64,000 nucleotides of DNA from Saposhnikovia divaricata (Eukaryota; Streptophyta; Magnoliopsida; Apiales; Apiaceae). Each line of letters opens with the position of its first letter. The stretch's first letter is position 1. This document shows, in pieces, positions 21,527 through 34,458 of this stretch. Where the stretch lies: the NCBI GenBank assembly GCA_036435485.1, contig CM071594.1, positions 101,583,001 to 101,647,000 of the forward strand. The letters run 5' to 3'. Under the pieces are notes generated by a model. It was given only the letters and a program-made list of their open reading frames with translations. It was not told the origin of the DNA and ran no database searches. The position numbers and the translations under genes are program-made.

Positions 21527-24500
21527 ATGTCAGGACCTCTGGATCGATTTGCTAGACCTTGTTAGTTTGCTTCTTTTGTGTTTTGATCGCTTATTTTGCT
21601 GTAATTATGTTTGTATGTGTGTATGTATCGGTTCGGTGAGGCTTATTGTATGAAATTGTGCTGTTTTGTTGTTGGAAATGGAGTTTTGTTGTGTATATGT
21701 GGTTTAATTGATGAGAAAGCGGATTGACGTTAGTAGTTGTTGAGAATTTTGACTTTTTTATGCAGCAGAAAAAAATTATAATTTTTTTATTTATTTTGAA
21801 AATGAATCCGAAATTTGGAGTTCTAATAAGGTCAGATGGTACTTTGTTATATGGGTTTATATGCCATCGAATTTGTGGAGCTACGTAGCATTTGTGGACA
21901 TCGTTTCTCATAAATGTCCATTGAAACTGGTTCTTGTTGCACCAAACTTTAATAGTATACAGTGTAGGATGTAGTATAAGAAATTTCTGGTATTACGAAA
22001 TATATCAGCAGGGTTTTGTATGCGGTGATGCATGTTTCCTGGTACTTTTTCCAAGATCAATTGAATAATTTTGGTAGCAGCTATCATACTTTCTACAATA
22101 TTATTGTAATTTGTCGACACTTTAAATTTGTGTCAGTTTATTACAAATTCTATCTTTAGAATACTGTTGCTTTTTTAGTGTCAATATAGAGTAAATTTTG
22201 CTGCTTCTTGTTTTTTCATTTTTTGTAAGAAAGTTTGAAGGTTTAGCTATATAATACTTTTGGACTATCTGATAGGTTTTGAGGGGTCCTCTGGTAATGA
22301 GGAGAGAAGAGAAAGAAAGTCTGACTATGAATGCTCAGAGGATGAAAGAAGGACGAGAATTGGCTCTTTAAAAAAGAAAGCACTAAATGCATCTTCCAAG
22401 TTTAAGCATTCTCTCAAGAAAAAGGGCAGTAGACGAAAGAGTGATGGCCGAGTTAGTTCTGTTTCTATTGAAGACATACGGGATGCTGAGGAGCTACAAG
22501 CTGTGGATGCATTTCGCCAAGTACTTGTTTTAGATGAACTGCTGCCCGAACAACATGATGATTATCATATGATGTTGAGGTACTCATATCTATCTTATTT
22601 TGTTTTTGGATATATGACAGACATATTATTTAACATTCATAAAGTGTATGTTGGAAAATCATGTTATGATGTGCAAGACCTCATTGAACTTGATAGTGCT
22701 GACTTCTGTGGTTGGTGGTTGCCTCTAAAGGTGTTACTACTTACTACTAATTTATTTACAGAAGATGAAGCTAAAAGGTTGGCTCACATGTTATCCACTG
22801 CTCTCACTATTTACTATTTCTTCTGTTTTCCCAAATCTAATACTCGCTCATGTTTTGGTATATTATTCCAGAACAAACTGTGCTTTTTTATTTATCCCTC
22901 ATGCATAGAAAGTGAAGACAATACATATATCATTTCACATTCCGACATACAGATGTCCAAGATTTAGTTTTCCAATAAATTTCAAGTTACTGTTGGAAAT
23001 ATCCCACAATATAGCACCAATGATTGAAAAAGGACATTAGATTGTGATATCCAGTGGCAGGACAAAGGGTGGGCTGCCCGCGCTTGGATAATTAGACAAT
23101 TACCCATATTATTCATTTTAATAGCCATCTTAAGGTTTTACTCACATGCTAGGGAGAGTGTATCCTAGAGGTGCAGTGTTCAATTCTGACCATCCACATT
23201 TTATTAATCTTTAGCTTGTATCCTAGAGGTGCGGTGTTCAATTTTACCCATCTGCGTTCTATTTGTCTTTACAGGCATGAAAGTCCAGATTGTTAATCAC
23301 ACCATAGAAATTTTAATCACTTCATTTTATACATCATTGACATAGCACCCTACAAATTTGTGAAGACCATGCATTGTAATTTACTTCATATTAACGGTAA
23401 ATTGATTTTAAAACATAGAAGAGCTGCTGGTTCAGCACTGGTGATATCTGGAGAATGCAGAGGATGTTAAAGTGGGATAGAGGGTGTAGCTTTCAAGCAT
23501 ATGCCACATTATCTTTTAGTGTAGTTTTTGGACTGGAAAACCAGTAATTAGTTCATCTTAGTATCTGCAAGAGAGCTTGTATTGAAAAGGTTGTTTTTGT
23601 TGTTGATGTTATGTTTTTGTTGATGGTGTTTCTGTTATGCTCTTTGCTGTTTTATCTTTGATATCTTGTGCAAAATATAAATATTTTTCTTTCGGCTGAA
23701 TTCCTTATTTTTCTTGTTTGCCATTAACATGATATCACGTTACCTGGCTGTTACTGCCTTTTTCTTGTATAAAACTATATCTTGTGGAACAAAGTTCGCC
23801 TTCCATTTTTTTTATGTATTAGTAAAGCATCAAATAAAATCTGCAAAGATTGTGAAGAATCTAAAAATCTGTACAATTTCATTATGAACTGACCCTGCAT
23901 ACATTATACGTGCCAAGTATAACATGGGAAAAAAACCAAGATTGGTCATGTTTGGGCATGTTATTTATCTCCATTGTTTCAGATAATCAGGATTCAATTA
24001 GTTCCGAGTTGGATGATCTAGAACTGCAACTTTACATGTCCAAATGTTTTGCCAACCTGTGGTTTGCTATAACTTGATATATAAATACATATGTATATAT
24101 TCAGATTTTTAAAGGCGAGGAAATTTGACATTGAAAAGGCGAAGCACATGTGGGCTGAGATGATTCAATGGAGGAAGGATTTTGGAACCGACACAATTTT
24201 GGAGGTATATTGACATAGAATTTCCTCAACTTTTCTTTTTGTCTACCCTTGTCAGGAGGTTGAACTTTGAAGTACTATTTTTATCATGTGGTATCTGTAT
24301 TGCCACTTTGTTTCTCGTTTCTATGTTAACACTTTCTAATATTGTACCAGGATTTTGAATTTCACGAGTTAAATGAAGTTTTACAGTATTACCCTCAAGG
24401 TAATCACGGTGTGGACAAAGAGGGAAGACCTGTATATATCGAAAGATTAGGAAAAGTTGAGCCTAACAAACTTATGCAAGTAACAACTATGGATCGGTAC

Positions 24501-27500
24501 ATTAAATACCACGTAAGGGAGTTTGAAAAAACTTTCAAAATTAAGTTTCCAGCATGCTCTATTGCTGCGAAAAGGCATATTGATTCAAGCACGACAATTT
24601 TAGATGTTCAGGGCGTGGTATAGTTCCTCAACTTTACCTCTTTTTTCATTTACTGGTCTCTGGATTTGTAGTATCATTGTACATCTGGATTCATTTGACC
24701 TTGACATATATACTGTTAACTATGAAGGGGTTGAAGAATTTCACGAAGGTAGCACGGGAACTCGTTATGCGGCTTCAGAAAATAGATGGCGACAACTATC
24801 CTGAAGTAAAATATATATTTTTTAATAAATACACACACACACACACACACACATCTTATCTTCTCCGTAAAGGCAGCAGGTGAGATACCTATAGGCCTAA
24901 GGTCTTTGGTGACCATCATTTTTGTATCAATTACACGTGCTTAGTATATTTTATATTAAAATCTTCAATGCGAGGAGCCAATATCTGTTTGTCTAATATT
25001 ATCAGTTTACTACTTTTTATTGGGCAGTCGCTTAATCAAATGTTTATCATCAATGCTGGTCCTGGTTTTAGACTGCTCTGGAGTACTGTCAAGTCATTTC
25101 TGGATCCGAAGACAACTTCAAAGATTCATGTAATTTGAAATATATACTTTGACAAGTTTAGAAAATCACCTTTAAATTCTTCTGCTCTCCACTATCCTGA
25201 CCTTATTACCCTTGTTTTGAGCTTTAGGTTCTTGGCAACAAGTATCAAAACAAATTACTTGAAATTATAGATGCCAGGTAACTCACCTAAGTCATCCATC
25301 CTCAAATTACTAATAATAACTTATTCTGTAGTTATCTGCATTTACCTTTACAGAGTTTCTTTGAGTAGTTTATATCTTAGGAGTTTTTTTTTTAATTCCC
25401 AATTCTACAGTGAATTACCAGAATTTCTCGGTGGTACCTGTACTTGTGCAGGTCAGGGGGGGTGTCTTCGTTCCGATAAAGGACCATGGAAAAACCCTGA
25501 TATCTTAAAGGTTTTACGCTAGTCTGACTACATTATTTTTTTAATTTTTTATACTTTACTTTATAGCATGTTGGTATATTCAGTAAAAATATCATATCTT
25601 TTGACTTGTACTGAAGTCTTATAAAGGCTTTCAGTTTTTCTAGTTATAAAATTCCATCTGTATATATATATATATATATATGATGCAGATGGTTCTTAGA
25701 GGGGAAGCCGGACGTGCCAGACAGGTTGTTAAAGTCTTAAACAGCGAGGGAAAGGTTGTTGCTTATGTTAAGCCTAACTACCCAATGGTATGATTTATTT
25801 ATTATGTAGTGCATTTGCTGAATACAGATGTAGAATTCTCTTTCAGATAAGGTAATTCATTCATTTTCTTTGTGTCTATTGAAGCAGGTAAAAGGCAGTG
25901 ATACATCCACTGCTGAGTCAGGATCTGAAGCTGAAGATATTGCTTCTCCAAAAGCAATGAGAAGTTATTCACATCTTCGATTGACTCCTGTTCGTGAAGA
26001 GGTAGATATTCAAGTTTCATCTTTTTATGGGTATAAGGATTTTAAAGGGAAACAAGACAGCATGCATTTTATAAACAGTTTTATTTTGGAGTACATTGTC
26101 TCGCTGGGGATAAATTAGCAAGTTAGGTTTTGATTAATTTAGACAATTGCAGTTTTCTTCTCTTGTCCTGATTTAAGTAGTTTGAAACTATGTGTATGCT
26201 GTACATGTAGGCACTGTTATCAATATGTTTCAAAATTTCTCCTCACCTGTTCTATTTTGTTGGAAAATACAAAAATAGGCTAAAGTAATTGGATCAGCTG
26301 TTCATTCTAGTACCTTCTTGGGATATGATGAATACGTACCCATGGTTGACAAGGCTGTTGATGCTGGATGGAAGAAGCAATCATCCTTCAAAAAGCTCGC
26401 TGCTTCTAAAGGTTAGAATTAAGCATGACTGATATTAAAATATACTGCTCTTAACTGTTTACGTGCTACTGTAAAAAAATGTAAAACATTGTTTCAGTCT
26501 ACAGTCTACTCCACATTATTATTCAATGGTATTAATGATGTTTTTTGATTGGTTAAGGTACGCCAGTGCCTACACCTACACCACCTGCCTCTCAGAAGAC
26601 ACCAGTAGGATATCATGCAAGGATCAAAGCAATGCTTATGACTTTTTTCATGACCCTTTACGCACTCTTTTACTCGGTGGCCAGGCATGTTATCAATATA
26701 CATTCTGGAATATCTTCCCTTAACAACCAAAATGCTCAGGAATTTGCCAATGATACAATGCCCAAAAGTGAACTATACCCCCCTTCTCCAACTTTAAAAT
26801 CTACAGAGACAGAGATGCTCTCGTCTGTTCTAAAAAGACTAGGTGAACTAGAAGAAAAGATGGATACACTCAAGGCAAAACCCTCTGAGATGCCGTATGA
26901 GAAAGAGGAATTACTCAATGCTGCTGTTTGCCGTGTAGATGCTCTAGAAGCAGAGTTAATTGCTACTAAAAAGGTGAGTTAATTGCTACTAAAAAGGTGA
27001 AATCATTAATGAGAAAATTGTTCTATTTTCTCATATTACTACTGAATTCTGTGCTAATTTTTGTGTGGCTGAAGCTGTCCTCGGGTATATACTATAGAGT
27101 GGTGTGGATGAGCGATATACCATATATATATGCCTGCAACTTGCAATTCTAGTTGTCACACTCAGTTGCATGGGTGTTAATAACTAAAATCTCTATTCGT
27201 TGGTGCTTATTCTGTAAATGCATCTTCAATACACACCCCCATTATGTATTATTCGCAGGAATGCTTTTTATAGCTTTCAACAGTTGCTGTAAATTCTTTG
27301 ATTCTAGGATGGATTTGGAAAATTATATCCTGCTTTGCTCGTGAATTTTGCCTTAGAATATTTGCATAGTTATATTAGTAGCAATTTTCACATCTTCAAG
27401 CATCTTCAGTTAACAAATACTTTTATCAAAAGGGCCTATTCTCTTTGTTGAATTAGCCATGGTATTTTATGAAGTCATTACTTTCTTCCTGGACAGGCTC

Positions 27501-27706
27501 TTCATGAAGCTTGGATGAGGCAAGAGGAATTGCTTGCTTATATTGACAGGCAAGAAGAAACTAAGTTCCGGGTAAGTTATTATTTCTTTAAGGTCCCCCC
27601 CCCCCCTCGCCCTCTCTCCCCCACACTTTATAAAATGGATACCTGCTTGCACACTAAACAGAGTTTTGTTGGCATGCATAAGCAGAGGAAGAAGTCTTGC
27701 TGGTGA
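21527..27706 (+). CDS. SFH: SEC14-nodulin (SFH) phosphatidylinositol/phosphatidylcholine transfer protein, gene 1
   Basis: Fourteen coding exons with GT-AG introns: 21527-21560, 22276-22579, 24105-24204, 24351-24617, 24728-24805, 25028-25129, 25228-25277, 25411-25510, 25689-25787, 25888-26001, 26279-26411, 26558-26973, 27497-27571, 27686-27706. All phases fit and give about 630 aa. It begins MSGPLDRFARPC. A Lys/Arg-rich stretch lies at about 35-75, the CRAL-TRIO N-terminal helices at 85-146, and the SEC14 lipid-binding fold at about 147-345 (GNHGVDKEGRPVYIERLGKV; MFIINAGPGFRLLW; FLDPKTTSKIHVLG). A Ser-rich linker follows, then a hydrophobic patch at about 479-500, a coiled coil (SVLKRLGELEEKMDTL) and a basic tail ending KKSCW. 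By family, it exchanges PI and PC and supports phosphoinositide signalling at membranes. The start is set by the conserved N-terminus. It is convergent with gene 2. Reading frame intact; I assign no member number. Confidence 0.95.
22580..24104 (+). other. Intron 2 of SFH gene 1 (1.5 kb) with repeat traces
   Basis: This is the largest intron, bounded by GAG|GTACTC and TTCAG|A. At about 23158-23262 two copies of TATCCTAGAGGTGC(A/G)GTGTTC lie about 60 bp apart and have a box-B-like core, so they may be a SINE fragment. I see no exon in the rest. ORF-like stretches are read-through from exon 2. Confidence 0.6.
26953..26998 (+). repeat. 23-bp tandem duplication across the exon 12 splice donor of SFH gene 1
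   Basis: GAGTTAATTGCTACTAAAAAGGT occurs twice in a row (26953-26975, 26976-26998). Both copies contain AAAAAG|GTGA. Using the first donor keeps the frame. Using the second adds 23 nt and brings TAA in frame two codons later. Confidence 0.93.
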
Positions 27707-27967
27707 AAGCCGAATATCTTGTTCAATAATTTGCCTTGCTCATGTCTGTCGATATGGTTTGACACCTTTCTGGTTCCTGTTTCTATACCCGGTTTACACA
27801 CCTGAACCTTTACTAATCTTGCCGAGGATTTGCTCCTGCCGATGTGCCGATGTAGGCTGACATTCTGATGGAGTACATTACTTGTATAAATTGAATGTGT
27901 GTACCTCATATTTGTACCAATCCATAAGTTAATGTATTTATTTTTACTTCGAGTGAAGCGACGAGTT
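27707..27967 (+). other. 3' UTR of SFH gene 1
   Basis: This is the 261 bp between the stop codon and the ACTTA target duplication of the solo LTR. It is AT-rich toward 27930-27950, with no clear AATAAA. Transcripts that fail to end here would run into the LTR. Confidence 0.5.
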
Positions 27968-28709
27968 ACTTATGTAACATCCCGATTCCGAAAATATTAA
28001 ATCAGATTATTTATTGGGAAAAAGATTTATTACGGTTAAATTTTGAACCGTTTTGGGATAATGAAGAATTGAGAGATTGAATCGATAAATTGTGGATTTT
28101 GAGGAGTATTTTATTTTATTGGATAAGGATTAAATTATTAGGTTAAATATTAATTATTTGACGATGGATAATTTTTAGGATTTATTTTCGGGAATTTGCA
28201 AGTGGATTCGTAATTATTTAAAATACGAGATTTTTGGAGATTTGACGACGTCATTTTTATTAAGTTGTATAATTATTTTGGAAATTTTGGGGAATAATTG
28301 TTTTAATAAAAAATTTTATAGTGGGATAAAAAGAGATAAAGTGATAGTGGTATTTTTATTGAGGCCTAAAGTAAGTGGGGTTAGTAAAACATGTATATAT
28401 TGGGTCAAGCCCAATAACTTCAAAAAAAAAAAAAAATCAGTCGGCAAAATAGAGCTCAACACATACACGCATAAAAACACAAACGGGGAAGAGAGAAACA
28501 AAAGAGGGAAAGAAAAATTTGGGGAAAAAGAGGAATTAGGGATTTGGAGATTTAATTGGAGAGTTGAAATTGAAGGGGAGGTTGAGTGATTGTGTTGGGG
28601 GTTTGGTTTGGTGATGAGAGGAGTGTGTGTTGTGAGGGTGGCGAAGGAGATGGTCGGAAAGCCATGATGGTGTGGTGCAGCGGGTTGAAGGCGGCGAGGC
28701 GGCGATGAA

Positions 28710-28831
28710 GAGAGAACAAAAAGGAGTGAGGAGGAAGAAGAGGTGGTGTAGGTGTATGTGTTGTGCGTGTGAGAGAACAAAAAGGAGTGAGGAGGAAGAA
28801 GAGGTGGTGTAGGTGTATGTGTTGTGCGTGT
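28710..28831 (+). repeat. 61-bp tandem duplication within LTR copy A
   Basis: The unit starting GAGAGAACAAAAAGGAGTG occurs at 28710-28770 and again at 28771-28831. LTR copy B has only one, so this duplication arose after the copies separated. Confidence 0.93.
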
Positions 28832-30473
28832 GATGTGAGCTTCGTGTGTGTATGTATAGGTGTTGCGTGAGTGTGTGTGCTGTGTATGTACTGCGTGTGT
28901 GTATGTTTTTATGTGGGTGTGTGTGTTGTATGGTGGCAGCGGTGAAGGAGAGACCACCTGGTGGGTGGTGGCTTGTGTAGCAGGGAGAGAAGAGAGGGAG
29001 AGAGAGAAAAAGAGAGAGGGAAAGAGAGAGGGAGAGAAAAGGCTGGAGAGATTGCTGAATATTGGGAGAGATGGAGAGATATTTCAGAGGGAACATTACG
29101 GAAAATAAAAGAAGAGATTTACAAGGAGAGATGTCGGAGAGATGCAAGGAGGTAGGAGAAAAAAATCGAAGAAGAGGGAGGTGACACGTGGTCGTAGAAA
29201 TGGCGAAGGTTCGCGAAAAAAAAATGAAGAAAAAAAAATTGACATCGATGGTAGTCATCGGAGAAGCTCCATGGGTCCGGATATGGTGTGTGTAATTTAC
29301 ACCGTAAGTGGATGCTTCAATTTCGTATTTTTGAAGTTGCATTTTCGAGGAATTTTTATTATTTTCGGAGTTAATTTTGAGGACTCGTTAACTATTATAG
29401 CTGTAAATTATGGAGATAAATTTGAGGTTTTTTCGGATATTTAAAGTTAGATTTCCGTAATTAATTCGGGAATTTGTGAAATATTGGAGTTAATATTTTT
29501 GGAGTTTAAGTCTTTAAAGTAGTCGATTTTAGTGATAAATCGTGCTTGGTTTGTAAAAGTGGATTTGTAGAAATTGGTGGAGTATGGATTGATAATTGGT
29601 TTATTTGTGATTAATTAGAATTGATTGTTGAGATGCTGTGACACCGGGTAGCGTCTAATTACGAAAAGGTCATGCCCAATTTTCTGTAAAAGGACTGTAA
29701 CGTCAGCCTAATAATTGTGAAGGATTTACGAGACTTGTAACCATAATTATTAAGCGTGAATTTTATAAATTTGGATTTTTAAGGAGTAAGCTGTATAGTA
29801 ATTGGAATACCGATTAGTAGGCAGTAAAAGCTTATTCGGTGAATTGTAACCTAAGAAGACGTCAGTGATTTTAGCAGATACTCGTAGAAACAAATCAAGT
29901 TGTAGAATGTAATAGTTTAAGATCGATTGCTTTGTAAAGTATGAGTAGAATAAATTGAGGATATACGATTGAAGAGTTTGTTGATGCTTGTCCAGGTTAT
30001 TGGAAAAGTGGGTGAGGAACAGTTGGACTGCTTGGATAACGGTGGTTGTAAGTATATCTTGCTGTGATAAATTGGAAATAACGTGTTATATTTTTGTTAA
30101 CGTATTTACTGTGTTTTAAATTCTATGCGTATTTCGTTTTTATGTGTATAAAGATATGAATCTTGTTTCCAGTAAAATATTGATTTTTTGAATTGAAAAA
30201 GTAGAAAAGTAGAAATGTGTATTTGTGGATTTTAGAAGAAATATATTTTTCTAAGTAGAAATGTATATTGGTGGATTTTAGAAGAAATATATTTTTCAAG
30301 TAGAAAAGTAGAAATATGGATTTGTGAATTCTAGAAGAAACATATCTTTTAAATTGAAGTGTTTAAAGTTTGATTTTTATAATAGTATGAATATTCGTTA
30401 AATTGTTTTAACTAGTATATGTTGAAATGTGATTTTGTGGAAAACTGAGCAGACTGGCATTGCTAGTGAGTCA

Positions 30474-30573
30474 CTCCAGAAATGGAGACTGGTAGAACCT
30501 CCAGAAATGGAGACTGGTAGAACCTCCACAAATGGAGACTGGTAGAACTTTCAGAATTGAAAACTTTGTGAAC
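30474..30573 (+). repeat. 25-bp tandem repeats in LTR copy A
   Basis: Three near-identical units of CTCCAGAAATGGAGACTGGT plus AGAAC and a fourth degenerate unit. The matching array in copy B is at 36888-36987. Confidence 0.9.
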
Positions 30574-30830
30574 TTCCCGAAATAGGAAGTAAAGGCCGGG
30601 GACCCCAAATGATGAACTTGTCGTGTGTAGAATGCCCAGTTTTTCCTCACGTAAATTGTGAAGTTTATATTTTATTATAACTGTGAATTGTGAAATGATG
30701 TGGATTACTTATATGCAATATTGTGAAAATGCCTTAAGATTCAGTTTACTGTGAAATTGTGTCGAATTCAGATTATTGTGAATAAAACTGTTTACAAAAT
30801 TATTATTCAGTTTTAAAAGACGAATACTTT

Positions 30831-31010
30831 GGCAGAACTGTGATTTCGGTATGAGTTTATATTTTATTATAAATTGTTTTGTGATGACATATTGGTAGAA
30901 CTCTGATTTCCATGTGAGTTTATATTTTATTATAAACAGTATTGTGATGATATTGGCAGAACTCTGGTTTCGGTGTGAGTTATATTTTATTATAAATTGT
31001 GTAGTGAGAA
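30831..31010 (+). repeat. 61-63-bp tandem repeats in LTR copy A
   Basis: Three units start near 30831, 30894 and 30955 with GGCAGAACT or GGTAGAACT, each followed by GAGTTTATATTTTATTATAA or a close variant. The copy B equivalents start at 37246, 37309 and 37370. Confidence 0.85.
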
Positions 31011-31552
31011 TGATTTTCAAAACTAAATTATTTTATAAAACTTCAGTGGATCACTACAAAATATACTTACTGAGCTTTATAGCTCATTCTTCTATTTTTT
31101 ATAAATTATCACAAGAGATACTGAAGATTTTAGAAGGATCCGTGGGAAAGTAGAAAGAAGTGATGGACCAGCGGAGCTAGTGTTTGATTTAGTAGTCGTA
31201 CTTCATGTACTGAAGTCGTGGGTTGACTGAAGATTGAAGCGCTGGTTGTGGGCTTTGGTCATCTGTTGATGCGAGGTAAGTCAGGACGGAATTGGCTTGT
31301 AGTTGTACAAAGTACAGTACATGATAGATAGTAGTTGAGATGCGTTGTGTGTGACACCATTTTTGGTGAGACAGACTTTTTTTATAGATTTGAATTGTTG
31401 AATTGAAAAACAGGTGGATAGTCCTATTTACGAATATTTCATGCCGAAATTTACAAAAAAAAATAGTAGTTTAGCAGGTTGTGAGGTAGTGTGACGGACC
31501 CTCAGACCGGTTCCTTCCTGAGGAACTCGAACCGGGAGCCGGGGGTGTTGCA

Positions 31553-32448
31553 ACTTAGCTCTGTTGCTTTACTTAATACACCATATGTTTAGTTTAATAG
31601 TTACTTTTTGTGGATGTGTTCCTTTTTGCGGTGAACTGGATATGCAGTGCTCGGTCTAAGTTTGGTATATGAGTTGATTATATCCTGGTTCCAAGTCCAC
31701 TGAAACATGCATAAAGTTTAGTTGGATAAACTTCCTTGTATTAACAACACAGGTAATGGCTAGGTCAGCGTGGTGCTGTTTTGAGCTCAAACTGCACCAT
31801 TAGGTGCTGTTTTTGAAAATAAAAACCAAAACCGAATAAAATATTGTCGGATAGGTTCGGTTTTAAAAGTCTATATTTTTAGAAAAAAAAAGTGTCTCTA
31901 TATTAGGAAGTGCGTTGGGTGAAAATCGCGATATTAAATATTATACTCCTTCCGTCTTTTTAATTTCTTTACACTTCTTATTTTGGGCCGTCCCTTCCAT
32001 TTCTTTACATTACTAAAAATAGTAACTTTTAATAATAAAATACATTATTACATCCACTACTTCACTCCACTTTTTCAACACTTTACACTATTACACCCAC
32101 TACTTCACTTATTTTAATAATAAAATCACTACTACACCAACTACTTCACTTATTGTAACAATAAAATCACTATTACACCCATTAATTCATTTATTTTAAC
32201 AATATTACACCCAATATCTTGGTATCCGTGCAAATATCAAATGATAACAACTTCACAGGACGGAGGGAGTATGAAATTTTATCTTTTAGAGTATTGCTAG
32301 GGAACCAAAAAGGGTTCCCCAAAATGATGTAATGGAGTGTTTGGAGTGTTTTAATTGGGTATTCATATTAATGCATGCGTGGTTCACATAATTAATTATT
32401 ATTTCCAACAAATAACAAGCAAACATGTGGCATTTGGACTGGAACTTT
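31553..32448 (+). repeat. Right flank of the LTR insertion, first copy
   Basis: It starts with the target duplication ACTTAGCTCTG and matches 37967 to about 38858 almost throughout, including an embedded Stowaway MITE. It breaks off near 32448, where TGGAACTTT is shared by both sides of the junction, and continues into retroelement internal sequence. No gene is seen in it. Confidence 0.85.
31946..32269. mobile_element. Stowaway MITE (first copy)
   Basis: Ends CTCCTTCCGTC and GACGGAGGGAG with TA on both sides, 324 bp, containing ACACCCACTACTTCACTTA-type internal repeats. Its duplicate is at 38362-38683. Confidence 0.85.
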
Positions 32449-34458
32449 TGTTGATAACGTGATTTTAGCAACTACGAATGGATATTTGTATTCGAGAAGT
32501 TAGCCTTGCTATTGTAGACTTAGACTAATATTTATTTTAATGTTTGAGGATTTAGTGGTTATTAAGTTTTAAGCTATTGGGATTTAAGATTTTCAGTATA
32601 TGATGGATTTGGAAATTAAGTGCTTCGAGTGACGATGAATAGATTTTTGAGGTTGAAATTGTGATGTGAATTGAGGTTTGTATCGAGAATTTTAGAGGTG
32701 TATAAATGGAAGGAAATTGAGAATATAATATTAAGTTAAGAAATTATTGTCAGTGTAAGGAGAAATATTATTAAGTTGGACCGAAGACGTCACAAGTGTG
32801 ACATAGCTGGGAAAAAAAAGGAAAGAGAAACTGATAGGATGTTATATGATGATCTTGGAATATGATGACATTGAGAATTGTGGATTAAATTATGCTCTTG
32901 CGATTAGATTCTAAAGATACTTATTGAGAATAACAGTGATTGATAATTTTTGAGAATATATATACAGTGTGAATTGGATATGTTATAATGATGATGATAT
33001 TAGCAACTAGAGAGAAAATTTTTGTTTGAGATTATATGGTATGATTACTGATACGAGAATTTGAGGATGTAGGTTGTTGATCGGGGATGATATTAGTAGA
33101 ATTAAGGAAATTTTGGGATTCTTGAGAAATCAAGTATTTGAGGATTTAATATTTTGTTATTCAAGGATGTGATAGAGTATGTGGGTCTGAGTCGCTTAGA
33201 ATTCCTTTCGCCGTTGATGTTATTCAATTATTTAGATAGCTGTTGACGTTGTTTTGTCCGCTAGTTTCAATTTCGCAGAGACTGTGGTTCCACCTCAGAT
33301 AGTGACTGCTACACCGTTCGGAAAATTTTTGATGCCTCGAGAGATTTTGACATATCGGAAGCCAGTAGTAAGAGTCGAGATATATGATAGATAGCATCAT
33401 GGGTATGTTTGATGTCAGGACGAGATGATTTAGCTTAGAGATTAAGAACGATGTGAATTGACGCCAGGATTCTAGAAATGGATAGGATTGATGTTTAAAA
33501 AAAAATCTTGATGATATATGCTTTTGATGATGATTTTAAGAGCTACAAGAGGAAGATGCTAATGACCATGTTGATGATTTCTTTGGTTACAGTTTTTTTT
33601 AGAAAATGCGTGTATGCTAGCTTGTAGATCTTTACCTTTTGGTATTGTACAGAGGGATCATGTAGAACGCGACATGTGGATGACTGTGGAGTTACGTATT
33701 GATGATTGTGAAAGGCAATATTACAAGTACATGAGATGATTTTGAATTTGCAAAAAAAAAAGATGATGATCATAATGATAAAGTGGGTATGTAATCTCAA
33801 ATGGGAGATACATATAAATGATGATGAGTAAGTATATGTGTGTACTGAATTACTGTTGATTTCCGACCGTGAGGGATATCTTAATTTTTGATTGATGATT
33901 TTTGGATGAGAAGTGAGTATTCTTACATTGATATCGTGAATTGTTGATGCTTCCTTGTTGGAAGTAAAGCTTAACCGGTTGGTTAACTGGTCGGGAACCC
34001 CACTAGTAGAACTTGTGAACCTATCATGTCTAAATACTCATTTTCTTAATCCTTGTGTGATGATTGTGATGAGTTATTGATGATATTCTTTTGTAGGTTC
34101 TTATAATTATTCTAGAAGCAGATTAAGGTCTATTGCTGAAATCAGGTGAAGAGATAGTAATCGTGAGAAATACTGTAGAGCAACTTTCAGGTTGGAGAGT
34201 TAACCAAAAATTGGAATGTGAACCGATAGAGGTTGAAGAGAGTTTAAAATTTGAGAAAACCCCGTAGAGACTATGATTGACAGGAACAGATGTTAAGAAT
34301 GAAGGTAATACCTTTGATGAATTTTATGTGACAGAGTCATGATGTTAAAGAAGAACTTGGAGACCAGAAGACAGTATGAGGGGGAAGTATCCCACTTCGT
34401 TTTGATGAGACCAGGTGTGCTATATTTCGAGGATGAAATTTTTCCAAGGGGGAAAGGA
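32449..34458 (+). mobile_element. Internal 3' part of the Tekay-like element belonging to LTR copy B
   Basis: This segment leads to LTR copy B. Near the end a short frame reads YFEDEIFPRGKG, like the tail commonly found just before the 3' LTR in plant gypsy elements, and then comes the purine tract CCAAGGGGGAAAGGA (34444-34458). The rest (32449-34330) has no recognisable pol domain and is full of stops, so it is a non-coding or decayed internal region. The 5' LTR, PBS and gag-pol of this copy are missing. Confidence 0.7.

Larger units (their letters stand above)
27973..31552 (+). repeat. Solo LTR (copy A) with TSD ACTTA
   Basis: TGTAACATCCCG to GGGTGTTGCA, about 3.58 kb, flanked by perfect ACTTA at 27968-27972 and 31553-31557. 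No PBS or internal region follows, so it is a solo LTR. It contains a GA- and GT-rich block (28480-29230), a 61-bp tandem duplication, 25-bp repeats and 61-63-bp repeats. The long minus-strand ORFs here (Thr/His/Pro/Ser-rich) are complements of that low-complexity block and are not genes. Copy B at 34459-37966 is the same LTR. Confidence 0.9.

Noticed and set aside
22260..22967. 235-aa ORF as an independent gene
   Set aside because: Its first part is exon 2 of SFH gene 1 and the rest is intron read-through after the GAG|GTACTC donor.
28316..29342. Long minus-strand ORFs (213 and 268 aa) rich in Thr, His, Pro and Ser, and the similar 243-aa ORF at 34636-35367
   Set aside because: They are the complement of GA/GT-rich low-complexity LTR sequence, occur in both LTR copies and show no domain or splice context.
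30474..30573. Regular short repeats that could suggest a CRISPR array
   Set aside because: Units are directly adjacent without spacers and lie inside a plant LTR; a simple tandem repeat.
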